64,000 nucleotides of DNA from an uncultured Clostridium sp. Its GTDB lineage: Bacteria > Bacillota > Clostridia > TANB77 > CAG-508. How positions within the stretch are numbered: the stretch's first letter is position 1; each line of letters opens with the position of its first letter. The translations under genes were made by a program, and so were the position numbers. The DNA lies in NCBI GenBank assembly GCA_900553685.1, contig USEI01000005.1, forward strand, positions 29,069-93,068, given 5' to 3'. The notes below the pieces were generated by a model. It saw only the letters and a program-made list of their open reading frames with translations, was not told the origin of the DNA and made no database searches. Positions 38,083 through 46,587 of this stretch are shown one piece after another.

Positions 38083-38739
38083 TTACTCTATTTCAATAGT
38101 TTCGTCATTTTCTAAAATTTCGTATTCCACTTCAAACTTCTCAAACATTTCTTTTATATAATCAATATCTGGCGGGAATTTAGAATTGTCCATATGAATT
38201 GGAATTGTTAATACAGCACCTACTTCTTTAGCATATAAAGCCGCTTCAAAAGCAGACATAGTTAACCCATGTCCTGTTACAGGAACACATAATATGTCTG
38301 TTTTATAATCATTTTTAAAACAAATTGTGTCACTTGTTGTGTATAATCTCGTTTTTCCATCATCTACTATAAATCCAATATTTTCGTAAATTTCTCCTGC
38401 TCCTTTTAAAAGTGGTTGATAACCATGAATTGCTTTTACAACTTCAATCTTAATATCATCTAACTCTATAATATTATTTTCTTTAACTACATTTATATTT
38501 AAATTTGGATTTGCCTTTTGTACTTCACTACTTGAATAAATTTTAATATTTTTATTTAACTTTTCTAAAATTTCATTATAACAATGATCGCCATGTTTAT
38601 GAGTAATTAAAATAAGATCTACAGTATTCCAAATGTTAAAATATTCATCTTTATATTTTAAAGAACCTGGATCTATTAATATTTTTTTATCTTTTGTTTC
38701 AACTAATAAACATGATTGTGGAAATTTTGTAATTTTCAT
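38083..38739 (-). CDS. MBL-fold metallohydrolase
   Basis: The 218-residue protein has the zinc site LITHKHGDHCYNE (H-x-H-x-D-H), a further His in AIHGYQP, an Asp in YTTSDT and a late His in PIHMD. The MBL_fold with these spacings matches the UlaG-like/Beta-lactamase_2 group in bacteria; UPF0173 relatives are of this size. Substrate unknown. AAAGGAG lies before the ATG. Confidence 0.85.
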   Translation of the reverse strand: MKITKFPQSCLLVETKDKKILIDPGSLKYKDEYFNIWNTVDLILITHKHGDHCYNEILEKLNKNIKIYSSSEVQKANPNLNINVVKENNIIELDDIKIEVVKAIHGYQPLLKGAGEIYENIGFIVDDGKTRLYTTSDTICFKNDYKTDILCVPVTGHGLTMSAFEAALYAKEVGAVLTIPIHMDNSKFPPDIDYIKEMFEKFEVEYEILENDETIEIE

Positions 38740-38808
38740 AATTTTATTCTCCTTTCATTTATTATGCTTTCCAATTTAGTACTGTATTATTTGTTATGTA
38801 GTTTTATA

Positions 38809-39549
38809 TTATAATTCCTTAAAAACTTCTCCTAAACTTGAATTTATAATAATATCTGCTATATTATCATACGAAGTTTGAGTTTTATTTATTAAAATTA
38901 AGTTTTTACCTTTAAAAAAGTTTACTAAACCACTTGCAGGATATACTGTTAAAGATGTTCCTGCAACAATTAAAACTTCTGCATTCTGAATTGCCTGTAT
39001 AGCACTGTTTAAAATATTTTCATTTAAATTTTCTTCATATAAAACCACATCTGGTTTTATAATTCCGCCACATTCACATTTAGGAACACCTTTTGAACTA
39101 AATACAAATTCCGCCGAATAAAATTTCTTACACTTAATACAATAATTTCTTAAAATACTTCCATGTAATTCTAAGACATTTTTTGAACCAGCTTTCTGAT
39201 GTAAACCATCAATATTTTGAGTTATAACAGCCTTTAGTTTTCCTTCTTTTTCAAGCTCAGCAAGTTTTATATGTGTTATATTAGGATTAAAATTTAGCGA
39301 ATTCATTTTTTCTTTATAAAATTTATAAAACTCTTCTGTATTATTTTTGAAAAATGTATGACTTAATATCATCTCAGGTGGATATTTATATTTTTGATTA
39401 TATAATCCATCTTTGCTTCTAAAATCAGGAATCCCACTTTCAGTTGATACACCCGCACCACCAAAAAATACTATATTTTTACCATTTTGTATTATAATTT
39501 TAAACTGATTTATTTTATCTTGAATTTCTTTCTCTTCTACATTCTTCAT
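38809..39549 (-). CDS. NAD-dependent protein deacylase, Sir2 family
   Basis: The 246-residue sirtuin removes acyl groups from lysine using NAD. The NAD loop GAGVSTESGIPDFRS is at 31-45, TQNIDGLHQKAG holds the catalytic His, and four zinc cysteines lie in CIKCKKF and KCECGG. VVAGTSLTVYPASG and ILINKTQT complete the fold. Size and motifs match CobB-like class sirtuins; the substrate preference cannot be told. Confidence 0.95.
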   Translation of the reverse strand: MKNVEEKEIQDKINQFKIIIQNGKNIVFFGGAGVSTESGIPDFRSKDGLYNQKYKYPPEMILSHTFFKNNTEEFYKFYKEKMNSLNFNPNITHIKLAELEKEGKLKAVITQNIDGLHQKAGSKNVLELHGSILRNYCIKCKKFYSAEFVFSSKGVPKCECGGIIKPDVVLYEENLNENILNSAIQAIQNAEVLIVAGTSLTVYPASGLVNFFKGKNLILINKTQTSYDNIADIIINSSLGEVFKEL

Positions 39550-39637
39550 ATTTTTTCACTTTCCAAATTATTTTAACTGTTAATTTATTAAAATAAAAAA
39601 TTCTTACATTATTGCTATTTTATTTTATGTTTTACTT

Positions 39638-39817
39638 TTAATTATTTATAACTTTTTTTATATCATCTCTAACATATTCCCATCTGTTTTTCATAAACAT
39701 ATTATTTTTATAAATCTCTTCTACTTCATCAAAACTTGCAAATTTTATTTCAGAAACTTCTTCTGGTCTTAATTTTAATTTATCTATATCTACATCTTGT
39801 TTAATTAAATAAACATC
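39638..39817 (-). pseudogene. C-terminal remnant of a Nudix hydrolase
   Basis: The minus-strand frame 39817-39638 encodes about 59 residues without a start codon or ribosome binding site: DVYLIKQDVDIDKLKLRPEE then VSEIKFASFDEVEEIYKN, which is the C-terminal part after the Nudix box in Nudix hydrolases. An in-frame stop lies just upstream at 39818-39820. The box itself is gone, so the gene is dead. Confidence 0.6.
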
Positions 39818-39839
39818 TTAATCTATTTTTATACTATAC

Positions 39840-40679
39840 TTATTCTTCTATAAAATTTAATTTTTCTATTATTTCTTTTCCAATAATTTCATTTGCAAAT
39901 TGAACAAGTTCTTTCCACAATAATATTTGTCCTTTATGATGTGCATCAATTCCATACAAAACTTTTATATTATAATTTGATGCTATTTTCCAAAATTCTT
40001 TGCATGGATATTTAACATTTATAAGTTTTTCTCTTTGTTTTTCATAACTATCATTATTTGGTTTTCTATTTTCATAATAAGTTTTTGAAAATATATTATT
40101 TAAATTAATTTCTAATGGAATACCATATTTTTCAGCACTTTTACAAATATTATTTGCTGTTTTTACTTCAATTTCTCCAAATTTTTCTCTTGTTAACATA
40201 AATATATCTGGATGAGCAATTATATCTGGCAGATTTATTTCCATTGCTTTTTGAATATATTCCGAATATCTAAGTAATTCTTCATCATTTAATACAGCAT
40301 GTCCATTATATTTTAATTTTTTATTATTATCATAAATAAAATGTTGTCCTAAAACAATCTTATCACTTTCTTTTTTTAGTTCTAATAAATTTTCTTCATC
40401 ATCTGGTAAATATTCAATTTCAAATCCTGTTTTAATTTCAATATCATTTTTATACTTTTCTTTTAGGTTCTTAATACTATTTAAATACTCATTTTTTTGC
40501 TCATATTCCATTCTTATTTTTGGTCTATTATCTATTCTATTTTTCTCAGGGCAATGATCAGTAAATGCAATACTTCTAAATCCCATCTTTATATATTCTT
40601 TTACATAATCTTCATCCTGCATATCTAAATCTGCATGTCCACATCTATATGTATGTGAATGGTAATTAAATTTCTGCAT
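39840..40679 (-). CDS. PHP-domain histidinol-phosphatase-like protein
   Basis: The 279-residue protein opens with YHSHTYRCGHAD, the H-x-H metal site of the HisK-type PHP family, and continues with IAFTDHCPE, GFEIEYLPDDE, GQHFIY, IAHPDIF and YGIDAHHKG. These are the clustered His/Asp ligands for three metals. HisK dephosphorylates histidinol phosphate. No other his gene is near, so the substrate could also be another sugar or polyol phosphate. Confidence 0.85.
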   Translation of the reverse strand: MQKFNYHSHTYRCGHADLDMQDEDYVKEYIKMGFRSIAFTDHCPEKNRIDNRPKIRMEYEQKNEYLNSIKNLKEKYKNDIEIKTGFEIEYLPDDEENLLELKKESDKIVLGQHFIYDNNKKLKYNGHAVLNDEELLRYSEYIQKAMEINLPDIIAHPDIFMLTREKFGEIEVKTANNICKSAEKYGIPLEINLNNIFSKTYYENRKPNNDSYEKQREKLINVKYPCKEFWKIASNYNIKVLYGIDAHHKGQILLWKELVQFANEIIGKEIIEKLNFIEE

Positions 40680-40719
40680 ATCTTTCTCCTTATTTATAAC
40701 CTATAAATTTTATATTTTT

Positions 40720-41400
40720 TTAATTATTTAAAAACTCTTTAACAAAATTTATATCTTCATAAGTAGTAATTTTTATATTTGTATAATCAGCCTCTATAAT
40801 CTTTACATCATGATTATCTTTTTCAAGAAGCATACAATCATCTGTTACATCTGAATTTTGATATTTTTCATGTGTACCCAATAAAACTTTTCTATTAAAA
40901 GCTTGTGGAGTTTGAATTATCCAAGTATTAGCTCTTTGAGTTGTATTTACAACAATATTGTTTTCATCAGTTATTTTTATTGTATCTTTTGATTTCACAC
41001 CAACAGTAACTCCTTTGTACTTTTGCAAATCTTGAATACAATTTGTTATATATTCTTGTTTTATAACCGGCCTTGCTCCATCATGAATAATCACCAAATC
41101 TGAATCAGATTTCTTAATACAATTATAAACAGAATCCTTTCTTGTTTTTCCTCCAATAACAAATTTCACATTTTTATTTATTTTTTCTTTTAAAACTATA
41201 TCTTTTACTTTTTCAATTTCATCTTCTTTTGTTGCAATTATTATGTCATCAATATAGGTATTTTTGTCAAACGCACTTAAACTATATGCTAATACTGTTT
41301 TTCCATTTACATTTTCAAAATTTTTATTTCTATTTTGTCCATATCTTGTACTATTACCTGCAACTAAAATTATTGCTGAAACTGTTTTTCCGTTTATCAT
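40720..41400 (-). CDS. ispD: 2-C-methyl-D-erythritol 4-phosphate cytidylyltransferase
   Basis: The start at 41400 follows GGAGG by five bases; an upstream in-frame ATG would overlap ispE and has no such site. The 226-residue enzyme joins MEP to CMP. The CTP-binding loop is present but variant (VAGNSTRYGQNRNKNF, where the family usually has AAGxGxRM and PKQ). VIIHDGARPVI, KDTIK, TPQAF and VTDDCMLLE are typical. It is the last gene of the ispF-ispE-ispD unit. Confidence 0.92.
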   Translation of the reverse strand: MINGKTVSAIILVAGNSTRYGQNRNKNFENVNGKTVLAYSLSAFDKNTYIDDIIIATKEDEIEKVKDIVLKEKINKNVKFVIGGKTRKDSVYNCIKKSDSDLVIIHDGARPVIKQEYITNCIQDLQKYKGVTVGVKSKDTIKITDENNIVVNTTQRANTWIIQTPQAFNRKVLLGTHEKYQNSDVTDDCMLLEKDNHDVKIIEADYTNIKITTYEDINFVKEFLNN

Positions 41401-41413
41401 ATTTTCCTCCAAA

Positions 41414-42268
41414 CTATAAATTACTAGATATTGCGAAATATACTTCATATTTTTCTTTCAAATTTTTATAAGCTCTTTTTAAATTTTCTTTAGTATCAAA
41501 AATTCCGTATATACAAGAACCTGAACCAGTCATTAGACTTCCACAAGCTCCTTTTTCCATCAATTCATTTTTTATTTTATTTAAAATTAATTTATCTTCT
41601 ATTGCTTCTTCAAAAACATTATACATATTTTTAGCCAATAAATTTATATTATTAGTTTCTAGAGCCTTAATTATTTCTTTAGTAGTATTTTTTTGTAATA
41701 TAGAATTTTTCTCATCAATTTTATTATACATTTCTTTTGTACTACAAGACATATTTGGTCTTATAATTAAAATATAATATTTAAAATTAGTATTAATTTT
41801 TGTTATGACATCTCCAATTCCTTCTGCTAATATTGCTTTATTATATAAGCACGGAACAACATCAGCGCCAAGTTTTTTTGATATTTGTTCTATTTCTTCT
41901 TTAGATAAATTTAAATTAAATAATTTGTTAATTCCTAAAATAAAGCTTGCACAATCTGTACTTCCTCCACCTAATCCCGCTTTCATAGGAATTTTTTTAT
42001 TCAAAATAACTTTTACTCCAGAAATGCTTTTATATTTATTTTTTAAACTTTCATAAGCTTTGTAAATAATATTATCTTTATTGTTTAATTCTGCAAAATT
42101 TGTTTCTAGAATAAACTCATCTGTTTTTAATTTGTATATATATAACTCATCATATAAAGAAATCTTTTGAAAAACAGAATTTATATTATGATAATTATCA
42201 GGTCTTTTTCCTGTTATTTCTAAATTTAAATTTATTTTTGCTCTTGGTTTTAAAAATATTTTTTCCAC
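41414..42268 (-). CDS. ispE: 4-diphosphocytidyl-2-C-methyl-D-erythritol kinase
   Basis: The 284-residue GHMP kinase starts at a GTG behind AGGAGGAG. It phosphorylates CDP-ME. PRAKINLNLEI is at the start, MKAGLGGGSTDCA is the ATP loop near residue 92, and MTGSGSCIYGIF is the third GHMP motif. It sits between ispF and ispD with 13-15 base gaps, so all three intermediates-handling enzymes are co-transcribed. Confidence 0.95.
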   Translation of the reverse strand: MEKIFLKPRAKINLNLEITGKRPDNYHNINSVFQKISLYDELYIYKLKTDEFILETNFAELNNKDNIIYKAYESLKNKYKSISGVKVILNKKIPMKAGLGGGSTDCASFILGINKLFNLNLSKEEIEQISKKLGADVVPCLYNKAILAEGIGDVITKINTNFKYYILIIRPNMSCSTKEMYNKIDEKNSILQKNTTKEIIKALETNNINLLAKNMYNVFEEAIEDKLILNKIKNELMEKGACGSLMTGSGSCIYGIFDTKENLKRAYKNLKEKYEVYFAISSNL

Positions 42269-42283
42269 AACTCCTCCTACTTC

Positions 42284-42748
42284 TTATTCTACAGTTAAAA
42301 TTGTAAACACACTTATTCCATTTCCTTTTCCAAATTCAGTTAGTCCCTCACCAGAAGTTGCAGTTATTCCAATACAATTTTCTTCTACATTTAGTACCCT
42401 AGCAATATTTTTTCTCATTTCCTCTATTTTAGGTGATATTTTAGGAATTTTGCATTCTATTGAAATAGATAAATGCACAATTTTTTCATCTAAATATTTT
42501 AATGCTTCTCTTAAATATACTTCACTATCTATTATTCCATTTTTGCACATATCATCTGAAATTTTTCCTAAAATATTTTTACATGTTATACCAGATATAG
42601 CATTTGTGATTGCATGAAATACAACATCACCATCACTATTTGCCAAAATTGAAAAATCTTCTTTAAATTCGACTCCTGCAAGTATTAATTTTTTTTCTTT
42701 ATTATTATAATCAATTCTATGACTATCTTGTCCTATTGCTACTTTCAT
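42284..42748 (-). CDS. ispF: 2-C-methyl-D-erythritol 2,4-cyclodiphosphate synthase
   Basis: The 154-residue enzyme cyclises CDP-MEP, releasing CMP. The zinc ligands D8-x-H10 (GQDSHRI) and the His in VVFHAITNAI are present, then GKISDD and the C-terminal TSGEGLTEFGKG. Size is as expected for the stand-alone enzyme (no ispD fusion). It is the first gene of the unit with ispE and ispD. Confidence 0.95.
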   Translation of the reverse strand: MKVAIGQDSHRIDYNNKEKKLILAGVEFKEDFSILANSDGDVVFHAITNAISGITCKNILGKISDDMCKNGIIDSEVYLREALKYLDEKIVHLSISIECKIPKISPKIEEMRKNIARVLNVEENCIGITATSGEGLTEFGKGNGISVFTILTVE

Positions 42749-42818
42749 AAAATTCTCCTATTACTATATTTTTTAATATATAAATTTTACAAAAAGAGTC
42801 TATCATAAATTTACAAAA

Positions 42819-42853
42819 AAATAAAGCATATTATATCATAATACACTTTATTT
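42819..42853 (-). terminator. Terminator after the deoxyribosyltransferase-like gene
   Basis: The stem AAATAAAG / CTTTATTT encloses partly paired AT-rich sequence, and the minus-strand RNA continues into a T-run. Confidence 0.45.
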
Positions 42854-42871
42854 CTTGTTTTACATTTATAG

Positions 42872-43318
42872 TTAATCTTTTTTCTCATATCTATCTTTTA
42901 AAAAAATTTTTAATTCTTTTTCATCTGAAAATATTTTGTCAAAAATTAAATATAAAGAATCTGTCACATCATATTCACCAATAGCATAACATTTTTTACC
43001 TTGTCCATAAGCAACTCCAGATTCAATATGTGCAGATTTTCCTGCTGGTAAAACTAGTAATAAATTTTTAGCATTTTCTAATCCTTCCATATCATATTTA
43101 AAAATTGTTTTAACAGTATCGCCATATAAATCTAGTTTTTCAAAAGTATCTGCTAGTTTTTGGTCATGCAAATTAAGTCCTGCTTCAGCATGTGATTCTT
43201 CGTTTTTTAAAAAACAATAGTATGAAATGTTAAATTTATCAAATATATCACAAATTTTTAATATTTTTTCTTTATTTCTAGTTCTTCCTGCTATAAAAAA
43301 TTCATATTTCTTTTCCAT
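42872..43318 (-). CDS. Nucleoside 2-deoxyribosyltransferase-like protein
   Basis: The 148-residue protein has the family order: a short N-terminal beta-strand FFIAGRTRNKE, a central region, and LLVLPAGKSAHIESGVAYGQ, in which the Glu of HIESG stands where the nucleophilic Glu of nucleoside deoxyribosyltransferases lies. GKKCYAIGEY ends the fold. It would swap bases on deoxynucleosides or cleave a nucleotide glycosidic bond; TIR-like or DNPH1-like activities are possible alternatives. Confidence 0.65.
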   Translation of the reverse strand: MEKKYEFFIAGRTRNKEKILKICDIFDKFNISYYCFLKNEESHAEAGLNLHDQKLADTFEKLDLYGDTVKTIFKYDMEGLENAKNLLLVLPAGKSAHIESGVAYGQGKKCYAIGEYDVTDSLYLIFDKIFSDEKELKIFLKDRYEKKD

Positions 43319-43394
43319 ATATTTTTCCTCTTTTTCTTATAATTTACTATTAAATTTATTATTACTATACATTATATTTAATAAAATAATATTC

Positions 43395-43976
43395 TTATTT
43401 TATTATTCTTTTACTTTTCCATACTTCAATATATTTTTTTATATAAGAATTCATGTCTCTATCGAAAATTTTTTTTGAAAATTCTAATCTTAATAATTTT
43501 TCCCTTAAAATTGGTAAATACACTTCTATAATCTCATCAAGTGCCTCTGGATTTTCTGCAATACATTTTTCCCATCTATTTTTTCCAATATAAGCAATTT
43601 TATCTGCATCTCTTACGATTTTTCCTTCATTTGTTGGTGGAAGACTTTCTCTTTTATGATTTATTACTGCTAAATAGCATTTTTCTATCATTGAACTATC
43701 GTAATCTAACTTAGTCATCTCTTCTTTTAACATTGTTCCGCTTTTCTCTTCATGTCCTTTATCTGTAACGCTTCTTCCTACATCATGCCAATAAGCAGAT
43801 ATTATACAAATTTCTTTATCGGCTGGTATTTTTTCTAATAATTCTTTCACATAATTTATAACATCTATTGTATGTCCCATAGAATGCAAAGGATCTTTCT
43901 CGCATAATTTTATTTTTTCAATAGCTTTATCTATTAATTTTTTATTTCTAGCATATATTTCTTCATAAACATCCAT
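43395..43976 (-). CDS. HD-domain phosphohydrolase
   Basis: The 193-residue protein is a compact HD domain: H in HSMGHTIDVINYV, HD in SAYWHDVGRSV, then GHEEKSG, INHKRESLPPTNEGKIVRDADKI with the distal His and Asp. This arrangement matches the YedJ/predicted HD hydrolases group. AGGAG precedes the ATG. It is one of three complete HD proteins in the window besides a remnant. Confidence 0.85.
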   Translation of the reverse strand: MDVYEEIYARNKKLIDKAIEKIKLCEKDPLHSMGHTIDVINYVKELLEKIPADKEICIISAYWHDVGRSVTDKGHEEKSGTMLKEEMTKLDYDSSMIEKCYLAVINHKRESLPPTNEGKIVRDADKIAYIGKNRWEKCIAENPEALDEIIEVYLPILREKLLRLEFSKKIFDRDMNSYIKKYIEVWKSKRIIK

Positions 43977-44039
43977 TTTATGTTCTCCTAATTTTATTAC
44001 AAATCTTTATTAAAAAGTTTCTTTTTAATTTTTGATATA

Positions 44040-44576
44040 TTATATTTCATATATCCAACCAGGTTGCCAATCTTTTGTTTTTCTCCAATCCCTATCTATA
44101 GCTTCTTTCCAAGTAATATCTTTAGTTATTACTTCTAATGCTAATTGTGGTGCTTTATGTGAAACTAAAGCTATAGTCTTTCCATCATAATCTTCTAATA
44201 AATACGAACAAAAATCTCTTATTCTATTTTCAACTTCTTTTAACGCTTCTCCACCTGGAAATTTAGTATCTATATGTTCTTCATATTTTACAAGTTTGCT
44301 ATCACTTCCATTTAAATTTCCGTAATTACATTCTCTTATTCTTTTATCATATAATATCCTTTTTGATGTTCCAAAGATATATTTTGAAGAATCTATTGCT
44401 CTTTTTAAATCCGAACTAATAACTAAATCTATTTCATCTAAGTTTATCAATTCTTTCAATTTTATATTTTGCTGTATTCCTTTTTCGCTCAAATCTCCTT
44501 GTAACCAACCTGTAGCTTTATGATTTATATTGTCTGTAGTTGTTCCATGTACAAAATAAATTATTTTAACTGACAT
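44040..44576 (-). CDS. Histidine-phosphatase-like protein missing the RHG arginine
   Basis: The 178-residue protein matches histidine phosphatases along its length: GWLQGDLSEKGIQQ, LVISSDLKRAIDSSKY, IRECNYGNLNG and IALVSHKAPQ with the second His. The phosphohistidine motif, however, reads F8-V9-H10-G11 where the family has V-R-H-G: the Arg codon is absent. The His is kept but phosphate binding should be weakened, so the protein may be inactive or altered. GGAGGAG lies before the ATG and the frame is otherwise whole. Confidence 0.8.
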   Translation of the reverse strand: MSVKIIYFVHGTTTDNINHKATGWLQGDLSEKGIQQNIKLKELINLDEIDLVISSDLKRAIDSSKYIFGTSKRILYDKRIRECNYGNLNGSDSKLVKYEEHIDTKFPGGEALKEVENRIRDFCSYLLEDYDGKTIALVSHKAPQLALEVITKDITWKEAIDRDWRKTKDWQPGWIYEI

Positions 44577-44604
44577 ACTCTCCTCCTATAAGTTATTACT
44601 ACAT

Positions 44605-45963
44605 CTAATCTTTTAATTGTAATATCGTAACACATTCTATATGGCTAGTAAATCCAAACATATCACATATAGCTAGTTTTCTTAACTCATATTTATCTTC
44701 TAATATTTTCAAATCTCTACCTAATGTCGCTGGATTACAACTTATATAAATAATTTTCTTTGGTTCTATTTGCATTAATGTTTCAAGTGCAACTTTATCA
44801 CAGCCTTTTCTTGGTGGATCTACAAAAACAACATCTGGTTTTATATTTCTTTTCTTTATGAATTCTGGTAATGCTTTTTCAACATCTCCAGCAAAAAATT
44901 CTGCATTTTCAATATTATTTAACTTAGCATTAATTTTGGCATCTTCAATAGCCTCTTTAATTGTCTCAATACCATATGTTTTTTTTACATTTCTTGAAGC
45001 AAATATTCCTATTGTTCCAATTCCACAATATAGATCAAATATAGTTTCATTTCCTGTTAAATTTGCATATTCTATTGCTTTACTATAAAGCTTTTCGGTT
45101 TGAACAGAATTTACTTGATAAAATGAAAGTGGAGATATTTTAAATTTGAAGTCTCCTAAGTAGTCATATATGTATCCTTTTCCATATAATATTTTAGTTT
45201 CTTTACCAAGTATAACATTTGTGTTTTTCTTATTTATATTTTTTACTATTGTTTTAATTTCTGGATATTTTTTTGTTATATATTCTACTAATTCTTTTTC
45301 TTTATTGAAATTCTCTGTATTACTAACTAAAGTTATCATTACTTCATTTGTTTTTTTACCTATTCTAATAACTATATGCCTTAGACTACCTTGCAATGTT
45401 TTTTCATTATAAACACTTATATTATTTTTTAATACAAATTCGTATATGTCATTTGCAATTTTCTGGCTTAAAACATCTTGAATGTTACAATTTTCTGTTG
45501 GAATAATTCTATGTGTTCTTTCTGCAAAAACTCCCATTACTGGTTTTCCATCATCTCCAATTCCTATTGGATATTGAAGTTTATTTCTATAATTATAAGG
45601 ATTTTCCATTTTCAATATTTCTAATACTTCTACTTTTCTCCCTAGTGCTTTTTCCAAAGTTACTTCTACCGCATTTTTTTTCATTTCTATTGTAGTATCA
45701 TAATTTATGTGTCTCATACAACAACCACCACATTTTGAATAAGTTTCACAATCTGAAATAGTTCTAAGTTGTGAAGGCTCTATAATTTCTATAATTTTCC
45801 CAAAAGCATGTGAACTTGTTACTTTTAAGATTTTTATCTTAATTTTTTCACCTTTTATAGCATTTTGAACAAATACAATAATTCCATCAATTTTAGCTAT
45901 TCCTTCTCCTTTAAATCCATTATCTATTATATCTACAATATATTCTTGATTTTTAGTAAGCAT
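44605..45963 (-). CDS. 23S rRNA (uracil-5-)-methyltransferase, RlmD/RlmCD-like
   Basis: The start at 45963 follows GGAG; a start four codons earlier is also possible. The 452-residue protein has an N-terminal TRAM domain (about 1-55), a CxxxxxCGGCCxR Fe-S cluster region in YSKCGGCCMRHI, and a SAM-dependent domain with YCGIGTIGIFA, FVDPPRKGCD and ISCNPATLGRD. It methylates U747/U1939-type positions of 23S rRNA with SAM; the position used here is unknown. Confidence 0.92.
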   Translation of the reverse strand: MLTKNQEYIVDIIDNGFKGEGIAKIDGIIVFVQNAIKGEKIKIKILKVTSSHAFGKIIEIIEPSQLRTISDCETYSKCGGCCMRHINYDTTIEMKKNAVEVTLEKALGRKVEVLEILKMENPYNYRNKLQYPIGIGDDGKPVMGVFAERTHRIIPTENCNIQDVLSQKIANDIYEFVLKNNISVYNEKTLQGSLRHIVIRIGKKTNEVMITLVSNTENFNKEKELVEYITKKYPEIKTIVKNINKKNTNVILGKETKILYGKGYIYDYLGDFKFKISPLSFYQVNSVQTEKLYSKAIEYANLTGNETIFDLYCGIGTIGIFASRNVKKTYGIETIKEAIEDAKINAKLNNIENAEFFAGDVEKALPEFIKKRNIKPDVVFVDPPRKGCDKVALETLMQIEPKKIIYISCNPATLGRDLKILEDKYELRKLAICDMFGFTSHIECVTILQLKD

Positions 45964-45992
45964 AATTTTCTCCATTTTTATTATATTTATAT

Positions 45993-46469
45993 TTACCTTT
46001 CTCCTCGTGTTCTTCCTCCACCACTTCTAGTTCTACCTTGTCTTTCTTTTTCTTTCTCTTTTTGTTTTTCTCCTCCTGATTTTACTCTTTCATCTCTATT
46101 TTGAATAAGTTCTTTATCTTCTCTTTGTCTTTCTTTTTGTTTATATTCCTTTCCTATAGTAACAATTTTATTTATTATTTCAAAATTGCATCTAATTCTT
46201 TCATTAAAAGTTTTACTATCTCTTTCAAGTATTTTCTTCTTTTTTCTTTTCAATTTTTCTAAATAATTTCTATCTACTATATTTAATTTTTCAAGTTCTT
46301 GCTCAAATTCTTCTAATTCTTCCATTGTTTTGATTTCTTTTATCTGTTTTTTTATTTTTTGAAGTTCCCTTATCTCAGGATTTTTGGAACTTAATAGGTT
46401 AGCAAGTTTTCTAGAATTTTTAATATTTAACAATTTTGAAATTAATCCATCGTCTTTTTTCTTTTTCAT
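45993..46469 (-). CDS. Highly charged protein with an RGG-like tail
   Basis: The 158-residue protein is almost entirely Lys/Glu/Arg-rich and helical (for example MEELEEFEQELEKL), followed by a Gly/Arg tail GRTRSGGGRTRGER of RNA-binding style. No domain is recognised. It lies between RlmD-like and rnr, which both act on RNA, so an RNA-associated function is possible but only inferred. A weak GGAAAG precedes the ATG. Confidence 0.55.
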   Translation of the reverse strand: MKKKKDDGLISKLLNIKNSRKLANLLSSKNPEIRELQKIKKQIKEIKTMEELEEFEQELEKLNIVDRNYLEKLKRKKKKILERDSKTFNERIRCNFEIINKIVTIGKEYKQKERQREDKELIQNRDERVKSGGEKQKEKEKERQGRTRSGGGRTRGER

Positions 46470-46587
46470 AAAATTCTTTCCTTAAATAAAAAATTTAAAC
46501 TATACATAATTTTTCTAATATTTATTTTTACATATACTACTTTTCTTCTGTTTTTTCGTTAAAATACAATTTATATTCTACTTTATT

